Assembly: GCA_015521265.1 (NCBI GenBank)
Contig: WAON01000154.1
Location: 1-5,871, forward strand
Length of the DNA: 5,871 nucleotides
DNA from: Desulfurococcales archaeon
Lineage (GTDB): Archaea; Thermoproteota; Thermoprotei_A; Sulfolobales; Desulfurococcaceae
Reading direction: 5' to 3'
In this document: positions 1-5,460 of the stretch, piece by piece
How positions within the stretch are numbered: position 1 is the stretch's first letter
How the letters are laid out: each line of letters begins with the position of its first letter
The notes under the pieces: generated by a model
The model's database searches: none
What the model was told of the DNA's origin: nothing
Seen by the model: only the letters and a program-made list of their open reading frames with translations
Position numbers and translations under genes: made by a program

Positions 1-742
1 GTATACCCGCTTTCCTCAGTAAAGTTATTAACAGATTCGATTGATCATCGCAGTCTCCAGCGCCCTCAACGATTACCTCCCATGGATGCCTCGCAGGGAT
101 CCTAGTCGAGTAGACGATGTTTTTATCGAGCCATTCAATAAAAGTCATTAAGGCTGTAAAGGGTTTGTCCATTGAGCCCTGCTTCCTAGTTAAATACTTG
201 TATAGTAGGTTTACGAGCGGGTGTGATTGATTCCACAGAGGTGTCTCGTTGAGATATTTCGGCTCCTTGAATCTAAGATCATTCCAGCTACCGGCTTTCT
301 CATAGATTTCCTCGATCGATCCAGCCTTGTATAAGTCGATCACCTGGTTAACGCGTTTAACCATATCCACGGAAACATTATAGTATACCCATGCAGAAAC
401 CCACTGCCCCGGCTTAAGCATTTTCTTCTCATACTCTGGAGCATTCACGATTAACGTTATAGAGCTCTCACTATAGCGTAGAGTGTAGTTATACCTAGTT
501 CCATTTACAACTGCCCTAACACCCAGTACTTCCTGATCACTAGTATTCAGGGGGTAATCGAAGTAGAGAAGGTCGGTCTTATTTATTGGATAGGCTTCAC
601 TACCAATATTCTTGATCGAACCGCCTATTGTAAGGTTTAGATAATATGTTTTAACTTCGAACTGTCCATTAACCTTAGGGAGGCTAAGCAGGGATAGCAT
701 CGGTAGTACTAGAAGTATTAGAAACATGATCTTTCTAATCAA
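1..742 (-). CDS. Secreted transglutaminase-like protein, partial (C-terminus beyond window)
   Basis: The gene reads leftward off the window edge; 247 codons are visible. An N-terminal signal peptide (residues 1-26: Ile-Arg-Lys, then a Leu-rich core ending near Val-Asn-Gly) suggests export. A polar region of about 150 residues follows, with eight N-x-S/T sequons (N36, 54, 66, 80, 85, 122, 165, 171), consistent with archaeal surface glycosylation. The last 60 residues match the start of the transglutaminase-like core: a helix with IEWLDKNIVYS, then GAGDCDDQSNLLITLLRKAG, where C231 sits at the catalytic Cys position. The His and Asp of the triad would lie beyond the edge, so activity cannot be judged; members of this superfamily may be proteases, cross-linkers or inactive. 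I chose TTG at 742 because it supplies the basic signal-peptide n-region and lies about 28 bases from a TATA-like box. ATG at 727 is the alternative and would remove that charge. Confidence 0.8.
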   Translation of the reverse strand, partial: MIRKIMFLILLVLPMLSLLSLPKVNGQFEVKTYYLNLTIGGSIKNIGSEAYPINKTDLLYFDYPLNTSDQEVLGVRAVVNGTRYNYTLRYSESSITLIVNAPEYEKKMLKPGQWVSAWVYYNVSVDMVKRVNQVIDLYKAGSIEEIYEKAGSWNDLRFKEPKYLNETPLWNQSHPLVNLLYKYLTRKQGSMDKPFTALMTFIEWLDKNIVYSTRIPARHPWEVIVEGAGDCDDQSNLLITLLRKAGI

Positions 743-765
743 TAATCATCAACCCTTGAACCCTT

Positions 766-777
766 GCTTAAACCTTT
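766..777 (-). promoter_or_regulatory. Archaeal promoter (BRE/TATA) of the transglutaminase-like gene
   Basis: Read on the minus strand, the site is AAAGGTTTAAGC. The A-rich start resembles a BRE and TTTAAG (773-768) a TATA box. With the usual 25-27 base spacing, transcription would begin near 744, almost on the TTG at 742, so the mRNA would be leaderless or nearly so. This is a match by eye to the crenarchaeal promoter pattern; no start site was measured. Confidence 0.5.
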
Positions 778-863
778 CAGTAGTTGTGTCTACTATTTCC
801 AGGGTATAGATTTTAGTCCTATTATTTACTATTTATCGCGGGATTGAAGGGTTAGTTTATGCT

Positions 864-893
864 GAAAAATAAATAATTATTTCGGTAAAAATA
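864..893 (-). terminator. T-rich transcript end after the PqqD-like gene
   Basis: Downstream of the TAG stop at 912-910, the minus strand carries two T-rich tracts: ATTTTTA around 892-886, and TTATTTATTTTTC at 876-864. Archaeal RNA polymerase commonly terminates at runs of T without a strong hairpin, and none is evident here. The position between the PqqD-like gene and the promoter of the next gene fits a terminator for the ssb-PqqD unit. The rest of the 743-909 gap is AT-rich, and I see no gene in it. Confidence 0.4.
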
Positions 894-909
894 TGGTATT
901 GATTCTTTC

Positions 910-1224
910 CTAGAATGTTACGAGTCCTGCTCCTTGGAGGCTTTTTAGACTCATAACGAGTGGTTCTATTACTTCTCCAACATCTATCTTTACATCGTTA
1001 CTTATCTTCTCAGCTATTTCCTTAACGGTGTGTTCTCCATCGCATAGTAGCCATACATAGTATGCTAGTGCTGATAACTCGTATACTTTTTCTTCTGATA
1101 ATGCAACGTAGAATTTCTCGTTTTCTTCTGCTAGGAATACCCCGTTGCGTTTTGGTTTAACTTCTTTTAACCCCTCGTATTCCTCGAGGGGGTTTACTGG
1201 CTGGTTATCTCCGCCTGTTTCCAT
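910..1224 (-). CDS. Stand-alone PqqD-like protein (RRE-type fold)
   Basis: 104 residues. The central part matches the PqqD family pattern: a beta-rich stretch (about 25-46, with FYVALSEEKVYEL), a helix with LSALAYYVWLLCDG (51-63), then TVKEIAEKISNDVKIDVGEV (66-85) and a final helix ending in GAGLVTF. PqqD proteins have a small winged-helix fold and, in PQQ and other RiPP pathways, hold the precursor peptide for a radical SAM enzyme. No such enzyme or precursor is visible here, so the role is unknown; a peptide- or protein-binding adaptor is a reasonable inference. The acidic 20-residue N-terminus is probably disordered. The start is fixed: an in-frame TGA lies three codons before the ATG. It sits 23 bases after the ssb-type gene on the same strand and is probably cotranscribed. 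The family call is fairly secure, the function is not. Confidence 0.8.
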   Translation of the reverse strand: METGGDNQPVNPLEEYEGLKEVKPKRNGVFLAEENEKFYVALSEEKVYELSALAYYVWLLCDGEHTVKEIAEKISNDVKIDVGEVIEPLVMSLKSLQGAGLVTF

Positions 1225-1247
1225 TTCTTTTCAGCTCTTTGATTCTA

Positions 1248-1682
1248 CTAGTATTGGCCTCCTTGCCTAATGTATCTCCGCTTGGAGAATCCCCCTGTTC
1301 TGCGGGGCCTATAGGTGTCTGGGGCTGTTGGTTGTTCCTCTGGTATTTCCTCGGCTGGCGGGGCTTCTGTGTCTTCTACTTCTTTAACCTCGGTTGATCG
1401 ACCGATGTTTAACTGTACTTTCCCCCTATAACTCGTCGTCCATGCCTCCTTGATCTCTACGACTTTTCCTTCTTCAAGTGTACCGGCTTTACTACCCCAT
1501 AGTGTTGCCTGTACTCTGCCGGATTCGTCTCCTATTACTGCGTTACTTATAGTTCTGGGGCCTTTACGGGTTTGGATTACGCGGGGAGAACTTGTTTCCA
1601 ATACTCGCCCGGTTACGTGGACGTGTTCCTCCCCGGCTTTTAGATCAATTATGCGTTTTTTCTCCTTATGTTCTTCCGACAT
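1248..1682 (-). CDS. ssb: Crenarchaeal single-stranded DNA-binding protein (one OB fold)
   Basis: 144 residues, close to the 148 of the Sulfolobus solfataricus SSB, which it resembles along the whole length. The OB fold covers about 12-103, with shared stretches RTISNAVIGDESGRV (43-57), LWG (61-63) and WTTSYRGKVQLNIG (81-94). W62, W81 and Y85 have the same spacing as the Sulfolobus ssDNA-stacking residues W56, W75 and F79, so the aromatic base-binding face is kept with a Phe-to-Tyr change. An acidic, Pro-rich linker (about 99-122, with TAPDTY) leads to a basic Gly/Arg tail (125-144). Such proteins coat ssDNA during replication and repair; in Sulfolobus the tail is used for protein contacts. 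The ATG lies 70 bases after the GIY-YIG gene's stop. That gap shows no T-run terminator and only weak TATA candidates (around 1709-1715), so read-through from upstream or a private promoter are both possible. Confidence 0.92.
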   Translation of the reverse strand: MSEEHKEKKRIIDLKAGEEHVHVTGRVLETSSPRVIQTRKGPRTISNAVIGDESGRVQATLWGSKAGTLEEGKVVEIKEAWTTSYRGKVQLNIGRSTEVKEVEDTEAPPAEEIPEEQPTAPDTYRPRRTGGFSKRRYIRQGGQY

Positions 1683-1752
1683 TACGTGTTTCGTCTCCGA
1701 TTTATGGGTTATAGTGTGGGGTATATGTGTTAGAGGTTAATATACTAATCCG

Positions 1753-2238
1753 TTAAAGCTTGAAGCGGAACTCAGGCTTCTTCATCTCTGCAAATGCTAT
1801 CCGGTATATGTCATCGATACACTTATCAATTGTTTCAGTCGAGCCGCTGCCGCAGTAGAATAGGTGAGAGGGATCACTCCTTTTATCAGTTGATCCGAAG
1901 CCTTTTACCGGCGTATGCTTTCCGGCGAGTTTATTTGAAAGTATGGATTCAAGGTCTTTCTCCACCCATGTAAAGGATAGGGCTGCTACTATTTCAACCC
2001 ATGGATTCGTTGTTAAGTAGTCTATGTGCCAGTGTTTCTTTTTATCCCTCCGCAGATGTCTTAGTATCCTCGCTTTTATACCGCCGAGTCCCCTAGCTGA
2101 CCCTATATAGGCGTATATTCCCGGTTTTAAATGGAATCTTCTGCCTCCCCTCGTAGTTATTACTAGTTCCCTGTTAACACTTATTATTAATACATAGTAT
2201 CCCGGCTCTTCCGGTATGTCGATCCCCGTACTATTCAA
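1753..2238 (-). CDS. DUF123 GIY-YIG family nuclease-like protein
   Basis: 161 residues. The GIY-YIG signature is seen as GIYAYIGSA (40-48), preceded by the first strand PGYYVLII (12-19) and followed by a basic helix with ILRHLRRDKKKHWHIDYL (58-75). R57-R60-equivalent positions and E97 are candidates for the conserved Arg and Glu of the superfamily; this is positional inference. GFGSTDKRSDPSHLFY (113-128) matches the DUF123 'Uri-type' C-terminal motif. DNA cleavage or repair is implied by the fold but, as far as I know, is unproven for DUF123. As I recall the family, this motif often carries two Cys (DCxC); here they are Lys and Asp. The last 30 residues (after 130) are a family-variable tail. 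TTG at 2238 is the only start upstream of the conserved first strand, because an in-frame TAG lies two codons before it. A TATA-like box about 26 bases upstream suggests leaderless expression. Confidence 0.85.
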   Translation of the reverse strand: MNSTGIDIPEEPGYYVLIISVNRELVITTRGGRRFHLKPGIYAYIGSARGLGGIKARILRHLRRDKKKHWHIDYLTTNPWVEIVAALSFTWVEKDLESILSNKLAGKHTPVKGFGSTDKRSDPSHLFYCGSGSTETIDKCIDDIYRIAFAEMKKPEFRFKL

Positions 2239-2258
2239 ATCCTATACCCAGCCCTCCG

Positions 2259-2270
2259 TCTTAAAACACA
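2259..2270 (-). promoter_or_regulatory. Archaeal TATA box of the GIY-YIG gene
   Basis: On the minus strand TTTTAA (2266-2261), within GTGTTTTAAGAC, is centred about 26 bases before the TTG start at 2238, so transcription should begin at or beside the start codon. No purine-rich BRE is obvious just upstream, which lowers confidence. Confidence 0.42.
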
Positions 2271-2352
2271 AAATATGTCAACTATACTAATTGTAGAAGA
2301 ATAACCTGGGTATTAACAATGTATCCCTAAAACTGTTTAGAAGTAATTAACT

Positions 2353-2358
2353 GGGGTG
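2353..2358 (+). promoter_or_regulatory. Shine-Dalgarno site for the 97-residue protein
   Basis: GGGGTG contains the GGTG core complementary to the archaeal 16S rRNA 3' end. It lies 10 bases before TTG 2369 and supports that start over later ones. A leadered transcript would be needed, with its start upstream of 2353; I could not pick a convincing TATA box for it in the 2239-2352 divergent gap. Confidence 0.45.
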
Positions 2359-2368
2359 TGTTCTCAAA

Positions 2369-2662
2369 TTGTTTAGGAGGAGTAGGAGGATTGATCCGGA
2401 AATTAGAGAAATAATTGATGATGTTAAGTATGCTGCCCGCGTACTTGCCGGCGGCCCTGATGAGAGGGGGTTGAAGCTTTTGAAGGCTAGTGGTTTCTTC
2501 CTAGTAGTACCCGATCCAACGATGATCTCTACAAGCATAGGGTTAACAATGCTTGCAACAGGTAAACTCCTATCTAAGCGTAGAAAGAAAGGATTAGCCG
2601 ATATTGTTAGGGAGCAATTAGAGGAGGCATCGGTGATTCTGAGGGAAGCCAGTGAACTCTAG
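2369..2662 (+). CDS. Small basic protein with one hydrophobic segment, function unknown
   Basis: 97 residues; I do not recognise the family. The basic N-terminus (FRRSRR, 2-7) leads into a helix (about 9-28), then GGPDERGLKLLKASG (28-42). Next comes the hydrophobic, Pro-kinked stretch FFLVVPDPTMISTSIGLTML (43-62), a KKL-type basic cluster (SKRRKKG, 69-75) and a charged C-terminal helix (76-97, with REQLEEASVILREASEL). This suggests a peripheral or single-span membrane protein, with basic flanks on the cytoplasmic side. A start at TTG 2369 is backed by GGGGTG 10 bases upstream. It is divergent from the GIY-YIG gene and is followed by a separate promoter for the MoxR operon, so it is probably monocistronic. 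The amino-acid pattern and the SD site make it a likely real gene; the opposite-strand ORF over 2347-2538 is its shadow. Confidence 0.72.
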   Translation: MFRRSRRIDPEIREIIDDVKYAARVLAGGPDERGLKLLKASGFFLVVPDPTMISTSIGLTMLATGKLLSKRRKKGLADIVREQLEEASVILREASEL

Positions 2663-2683
2663 AAAAGCAGAACTCTAGTATTA

Positions 2684-2698
2684 ATAGTTTCAAACTAT
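2684..2698. repeat. Perfect 15-base palindrome upstream of the MoxR operon promoter
   Basis: ATAGTTTCAAACTAT has two 7-base arms that are exact reverse complements about a central C (2691). It lies about 24 bases upstream of the TATA box at 2722-2730 and 22 bases after the stop of the preceding gene. Position and symmetry suit a binding site for a dimeric transcription factor, such as an Lrp-type activator. A short hairpin at the 3' end of the upstream gene's transcript is less likely, since a one-base loop is too tight and no T-run follows directly. Confidence 0.5.
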
Positions 2699-2714
2699 CC
2701 CATATTTTACGGGT

Positions 2715-2731
2715 AAATACATTTTTAATAA
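2715..2731 (+). promoter_or_regulatory. Archaeal promoter of the small ORF-MoxR-VWA operon
   Basis: TTTTTAATA at 2722-2730 fits an archaeal TATA box, with A-rich sequence (AAATACA) before it. Its centre at 2726 predicts transcription starting near 2752, essentially at the ATG of the 34-residue ORF at 2754. It is the clearest promoter match in the window. Confidence 0.6.
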
Positions 2732-2753
2732 CCTAGTATTGCCTTGGAGTAAT

Positions 2754-2858
2754 ATGGGTGAAGAGCCCGGTTTTCAGCTGAATCTTCGGGATGATGAAGA
2801 GTTGCTCAGCGGATACATTATTACTACTATTCTGGTTTTATTAGGGATTAATGATTGA
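2754..2858 (+). CDS. Putative 34-residue protein leading the MoxR operon
   Basis: An ATG-to-TGA ORF of 35 codons including the stop. The N-terminal two thirds are acidic and polar (GEEPGFQLNLRDDEELLSG), and the C-terminal third is hydrophobic (YIITTILVLLGI), too short for a secure membrane span. I recognise no family. Support for translation is positional: the ATG lies 28 bases from a good TATA-box centre, the place a leaderless start codon should be, and GGAG (2746-2749) also precedes it. It ends 19 bases before the GTG of the MoxR gene. It could encode a small partner of the ATPase, or act as a leader ORF whose translation couples to the next gene. It is not an N-terminal extension of the ATPase, which is in another frame with a stop in between. 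Chance occurrence of an ORF this short remains possible. Confidence 0.45.
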   Translation: MGEEPGFQLNLRDDEELLSGYIITTILVLLGIND

Positions 2859-2868
2859 TAATGTATAG

Positions 2869-2873
2869 AAGGA
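2869..2873 (+). promoter_or_regulatory. Shine-Dalgarno-like site for the MoxR gene
   Basis: AAGGA ends 4 bases before GTG 2878. An in-frame TAG at 2866-2868 rules out any earlier start, and this site favours GTG 2878 over TTG 2899. The spacing is on the short side. Confidence 0.4.
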
Positions 2874-2877
2874 TAAT

Positions 2878-4044
2878 GTGGATGGGGAATGCGGAGTTTT
2901 GCCTAGGGGTATACATGAGCTACTTGGACTAGCTAATAAGTTCGTAAAAGAACTAGCTAAACCATTCGTTGCTAGAGAAGAAGAGGCAAGGGTTATTGCA
3001 CTCGCTATTATTAGCGGGGAACACGTAGTTATGATCGGAGAGCCTGGAACAGCTAAATCAGCTCTTGCAAGGAGGGCTGCCGAACTAATAAATGCAAGGT
3101 TCTTCAAATACTTGCTGACTAGGTTCACCGAGCCGGACGAGCTCTTCGGCCCCCTCGACATCACCGCTTTGAAACAGGGCAAGTACGTCCGGATCACTCG
3201 TAACAAGCTACCGGAGGCTGAGATAGCTTTTATCGATGAGATATTTAATGCTAACTCCGCTATCCTCAACATGTTCTTAACAATTATGAATGAAAGGATA
3301 CTCTACGATGGCTATAATGAGATCAAGGTACCACTGTGGAGTATGATCGCGGCTAGCAATAATGTACCGGATGAACCGGAGCTTCAAGCGCTCTACGATA
3401 GATTCCTATACCGGCACTTCGTTAAACCCGTTAGTGAGGATAAATGGGCTGAACTCATAGAAGCCGCTTGGAAGATTGAAGCCGGTTATTATGAAGCTGC
3501 TGAGCCCCTGCTTAATATGGATGATATCCGTAGGTTGAACAAGTTATTGTTTGAGGTAGACCTTAACCCGGTTAAGGAGAAGCTGATCAAGCTTTACGCT
3601 ATATTCGAAGATCAGGGAATACATATTACTGATAGGCGTAAGGGTAAAGCATTGAAGGCTATTGCCGCATCTGCACTCCTCGACCAGAGGATGGTTGCTA
3701 AGGAAGAAGACTTATTCGTATTGAAGCATGTTGCTCCAAGGGATAATGAGGAGATGGAGCAGGCGAACGCTATACTGTTAGATGAGATAAAGGCTACTGA
3801 GAAGCATTTAAGGGAACTAGCAGAGATCGAGTCTAATGCTAAGGAAGCTAAAGAGTATATTGCAAAAGTTACAGATTTCGATCCGAGACTAGTGGATTAT
3901 CTTAGAAGCTTTGAAGCGGTTAGGGAGAGAGTTAGGAAGATCGCTGAGGAGACTAGCGATGACGTAGTGAGGCAGAGGGCTCTGGATGTCTTATCGGAGA
4001 TTAACGAGGTCATCGAGCTGGTTAGGCGTAAATTCATGCTTTGA
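2878..4044 (+). CDS. MoxR/RavA-type AAA+ ATPase
   Basis: 388 residues, cytoplasmic. The AAA+ core has Walker A GEPGTAKS (54-61), Walker B IAFIDEIF (116-123, D120/E121), sensor-1 AASNN (158-162) and the Arg-finger region DRFLYR (174-179). TRFTEPDELFGPLDI (81-95) and the hairpin after it are typical of MoxR. The lid carries TDRRKGKALKAIAASALL (251-268) with a likely sensor-2 Arg. The C-terminal 100 residues (about 290-388) are charged and helical, probably coiled coil. Escherichia coli RavA is longer (498) and carries an LdcI-binding LARA domain; nothing like it is visible here. MoxR proteins form hexameric rings that use ATP to assemble or activate targets, usually with a VWA partner. That partner follows on the same strand 84 bases downstream, supporting a two-protein machine. 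The target is not evident. I give no symbol, because several MoxR subfamilies could be meant. Confidence 0.92.
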   Translation: MDGECGVLPRGIHELLGLANKFVKELAKPFVAREEEARVIALAIISGEHVVMIGEPGTAKSALARRAAELINARFFKYLLTRFTEPDELFGPLDITALKQGKYVRITRNKLPEAEIAFIDEIFNANSAILNMFLTIMNERILYDGYNEIKVPLWSMIAASNNVPDEPELQALYDRFLYRHFVKPVSEDKWAELIEAAWKIEAGYYEAAEPLLNMDDIRRLNKLLFEVDLNPVKEKLIKLYAIFEDQGIHITDRRKGKALKAIAASALLDQRMVAKEEDLFVLKHVAPRDNEEMEQANAILLDEIKATEKHLRELAEIESNAKEAKEYIAKVTDFDPRLVDYLRSFEAVRERVRKIAEETSDDVVRQRALDVLSEINEVIELVRRKFML

Positions 4045-4118
4045 AATAGGGATTAATAGGCTCTAAATACAAATAACAATAAGCGGGGAAGATAAAACAG
4101 CATTCACGGAGCTAGGCA

Positions 4119-4123
4119 GGGGG
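4119..4123 (+). promoter_or_regulatory. Shine-Dalgarno site for the VWA gene
   Basis: GGGGG, within AGGGGGT, ends 5 bases before GTG 4129 and decides this start; no ATG, GTG or TTG lies in frame between it and the upstream TAA at 4093-4095. A Shine-Dalgarno site here fits an internal operon gene. The 84-base spacer (4045-4128) also holds weak TATA-like AT stretches, such as around 4062-4070, but no convincing second promoter. Confidence 0.5.
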
Positions 4124-4128
4124 TAGAA

Positions 4129-5460
4129 GTGGCAGGGACCAGCGGTAAGGTTAGAATAGTTTTGAAGGAGAAGATTAGCGGCGTACTCAGGAGTATAGAC
4201 TATGAAGACCCCGTCGTCCGTTATCGTGGATCAAAGGTTCTGCGAATAGCAGACTTACTAGCTGACAAGAAGGTTAATATTCCCCTCGGATTAGCAATAG
4301 ATATATTCTACGCCTTCTATCTCCCAATGCCTCTATTAAGGGATAAAGAGGGTGTTGATAAGAGTAAGCAGAAACACTACCGGATAATAGATTCAATCCT
4401 CCGGTCAAGCTTCATTCACGATATTAGGAGTAAGACAGTTGTAGACGGGCTCATGAGCAGTATTGCCGCCGGAGTATTCATCTCCGAGTATCAGAGGATC
4501 CAGCAGGAGAAGATGAAGGGTGGAAACGCTAAGGTTAAGCGTAAGGAGCCCGGTGAAGCCGAGGGCTCTGAGAGTGAGATTAGGAAGGACGTTGAGAAGG
4601 CGATCGCTAATACTGCTAGGGATGTTGATAATGCTAAGAAGCTACGGATGCTTATCGAGGGAGACCAGCCGGGCTCTGTTTCAATGATGGCTTATGAAGA
4701 GTATGGCCCTGAACTTATAAGGCTTGCGAGGAATACTGAGGTTAGAAAGATCCTGGATATACTAACAGGTATTAAGCCTTGGAGCATACCGATACCTGAG
4801 AAGAAGCAGAGGTTTAAGCATGGTGAAATAACTGGTTATGAATTGGGCCGGGATATTGAGCGTATTGTACCATCAATACTAGCCTTACCAGACGAGTTAT
4901 TCTATCTTAGATTCCTCGAGGGACGGCTCCTACTATACCAGAAAGTATTATCACAGGGGCGTGGGCCGCTGTATGTTTTACTCGATAAGTCTGGGAGTAT
5001 GGATGGTATGAAGATGATATGGGCTAAAGCAGTAGCCCTCAGCTTATATATGAGGGCGATGAAGGAGCATCGTGAATTCTACTTCCGGTTCTTCGACAGT
5101 ATACCCCACCCCTTAGCCCATGTGAGTAAACATCCCAAGGTTAGCGAGGTATTAAAACTCATAGATTATATTGCAAGGGTTAAGGGTAGTGGTGGAACAG
5201 ATATCTCTAAGGCGATTATTACAGCATGTAATGATATTAGGAAGGGTAGTGTTAGGAATGTTGGAGATATCGTGTTAATAACTGACGGCGTCGACCGCAT
5301 TGCTGAGCAGCTGGTTAGTTATAATTTGAAGAAGGCTAACGTAAGGCTCATAGCAATAATGATCCTCGGTGAGAACCGCAGTCTTAGAAATGTTTCAACT
5401 AAGTATTACTCCGTAGTAAAGCTTTCACAGCAGAACATCCTGAAGATTATTGAGTCTTAA
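4129..5460 (+). CDS. VWA-domain protein, ViaA-like partner of the MoxR ATPase
   Basis: 443 residues, no signal peptide or membrane segment, so cytoplasmic. The C-terminal VWA domain (about 278-443) has a complete MIDAS metal site: DKSGS (D286, S288, S290), T357 in GSGGTD (353-358) and D386 in LITDGVD (383-389). The long N-terminal part is helical, with a Lys/Glu-rich, probably flexible stretch at 125-165. PIPEKKQRF and GYELGRDIERIVPSILALPDELF (from 221) lead into the VWA domain, a layout like ViaA/COG2425 proteins (E. coli ViaA has 483 residues) rather than the shorter DUF58 group. The VWA partner is thought to dock on the AAA+ ring and bring in substrates through the metal site. It starts at GTG with a strong GGGGG site 5 bases upstream. 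Its last 14 bases overlap the 3' end of the convergent surface-protein gene. Family assignment is by architecture and motif, not by search. Confidence 0.9.
   Translation: MAGTSGKVRIVLKEKISGVLRSIDYEDPVVRYRGSKVLRIADLLADKKVNIPLGLAIDIFYAFYLPMPLLRDKEGVDKSKQKHYRIIDSILRSSFIHDIRSKTVVDGLMSSIAAGVFISEYQRIQQEKMKGGNAKVKRKEPGEAEGSESEIRKDVEKAIANTARDVDNAKKLRMLIEGDQPGSVSMMAYEEYGPELIRLARNTEVRKILDILTGIKPWSIPIPEKKQRFKHGEITGYELGRDIERIVPSILALPDELFYLRFLEGRLLLYQKVLSQGRGPLYVLLDKSGSMDGMKMIWAKAVALSLYMRAMKEHREFYFRFFDSIPHPLAHVSKHPKVSEVLKLIDYIARVKGSGGTDISKAIITACNDIRKGSVRNVGDIVLITDGVDRIAEQLVSYNLKKANVRLIAIMILGENRSLRNVSTKYYSVVKLSQQNILKIIES

Noticed and set aside
743..760. Possible C/D-box sRNA on the minus strand (TGATGA near the start of the first gene)
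   Set aside because: No CTGA D or D' box follows at the needed distance, and the stretch lies between the promoter and the start codon.
1450..1740. Plus-strand open frame of 96 codons over ssb
   Set aside because: It is antisense to the OB fold of a well-supported gene, and its product is low-quality Ser/Thr/Leu-rich sequence with no recognisable domain.
2347..2538. Minus-strand open frame of 63 codons opposite the 97-residue gene
   Set aside because: The plus-strand frame has a Shine-Dalgarno site and a coherent protein pattern; the antisense one has neither.
2654..2678. Short direct repeat GAACTCTAG at 2654-2662 and 2670-2678
   Set aside because: Two 9-base copies 16 bases apart, one within a coding end, with no third copy; chance is sufficient.
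2789..2812. Possible C/D-box sRNA within the small ORF (ATGATGA)
   Set aside because: The expected CTGA boxes are absent at guide-length spacing; CTCA is not an accepted D box.
2754..2878. Frameshifted N-terminal extension of the MoxR protein
   Set aside because: The ATPase is complete from GTG 2878, an in-frame TAG lies at 2866-2868, and the small ORF has its own stop at 2856-2858.
2841..3272. Minus-strand open frame of 143 codons over the start of the MoxR gene
   Set aside because: It lies antisense to the conserved ATPase core including Walker A and B; the translation is Ser/Leu/Ala-rich with no family pattern, typical of a shadow frame.
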